The position numbers and the translations under genes are program-made. Source: Candidatus Lachnocurva vaginae (lineage in GTDB: Bacteria; Bacillota; Clostridia; Lachnospirales; Lachnospiraceae). Taken from it: a stretch of 64,000 bases of DNA. The notes below the pieces were generated by a model, which was not told the DNA's origin, did not search any database, and was given only the letters and a program-made list of their open reading frames with translations. The stretch is from contig CP049781.1 of NCBI GenBank assembly GCA_011082265.1, forward strand, positions 682,001 through 746,000, given 5' to 3'. This document shows positions 63,938 through 64,000 of this stretch, piece after piece (positions within the stretch are counted from its first letter, which is position 1; every line of letters begins with the position of its first letter).

Positions 63938-64000
63938 ATGGCTATCACAGCAGCTATGGTAAAAGAGCTTCGTGAAAAGAGCGGTGCTGGAATGATGGAG
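63938..64000 (+). CDS. tsf: Elongation factor Ts, 3'-truncated by window edge
   Basis: Nucleotide exchange factor for EF-Tu. Only the first 21 codons are in the window: MAITAAMVKELREKSGAGMM then E, the canonical EF-Ts N-terminus. TAGGAGG lies seven bases before the ATG. Directly follows rpsB. Confidence 0.93.
   Translation, partial: MAITAAMVKELREKSGAGMME

Overview
The window is AT-rich (roughly 30% GC by eye), densely coded DNA from a motile Gram-positive anaerobe of the class Clostridia, probably a Lachnospiraceae relative. The evidence is Shine-Dalgarno sites of the AGGAGG type, frequent TTG and GTG starts, CodY, SecG-RNase R-SmpB linkage, and a fla/che operon of clostridial order that ends at rpsB-tsf. 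The species cannot be named from the sequence alone.

Layout. Positions 1-4650 hold the end of a glycolytic pair (pgk, cut by the left edge, then tpiA), a Sel1-repeat lipoprotein and purB. From 4.8 to 9.7 kb lie a divergent Dps / C69 dipeptidase pair and an accessory patch. That patch contains a truncated chemoreceptor-like N-terminus, the eroded tail of a serine recombinase, a (CAGA)n microsatellite, a repeat-rich surface protein and a 21-nt tandem array. From 9.7 to 24.9 kb lie housekeeping genes: a glycerol/water channel, a pyridoxal kinase, secG, rnr, smpB, a nucleoside phosphorylase, tmRNA (ssrA) on the minus strand, a nucleoside deoxyribosyltransferase, a DUF5662 protein, trpS, dprA, a ComM/YifB ATPase, topA and codY.

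From 25.1 to 62.9 kb is one long flagellar and chemotaxis block, all on the plus strand. It encodes rod and basal-body parts (flgB, flgC, fliE, fliF), the switch and export ATPase (fliG, fliH, fliI, fliJ), a MotE-like protein, hook assembly (fliK, flgD, a small flagellar operon protein, flgE), stator (motA, motB), fliL, switch (fliM, fliY), cheY, export gate (fliO, fliP, fliQ, fliR, flhB, flhA), placement GTPase/ATPase (flhF, flhG), a PilZ brake, cheB, cheA, cheW, cheC, cheD, sigma-D, a FapA-type protein and four little-known proteins. Many neighbours overlap or lie within 50 nt. An intact IS3-family element sits between flgE and motA, in the loop of what looks like a terminator hairpin. The block is followed by rpsB with its own promoter, and tsf runs off the right edge.

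How it fits together. CodY, a nutrient-sensing repressor, is encoded immediately before the flagellar block. The block encodes basal-body, switch, stator and export parts and chemotaxis signalling (CheA-CheW-CheY, with CheB, CheC and CheD for adaptation). It also encodes the sigma factor for late flagellar genes. Flagellin, cap, hook-associated proteins, CheR and the chemoreceptors are not in the window. I did not find a clearly new multi-gene system. The most unusual signals are the IS inside a terminator hairpin, the microsatellite just downstream of a near-consensus promoter for a surface protein, a structured intergenic element after smpB, a CheB receiver lacking its conserved lysine, and a PerR-like box upstream of dps.
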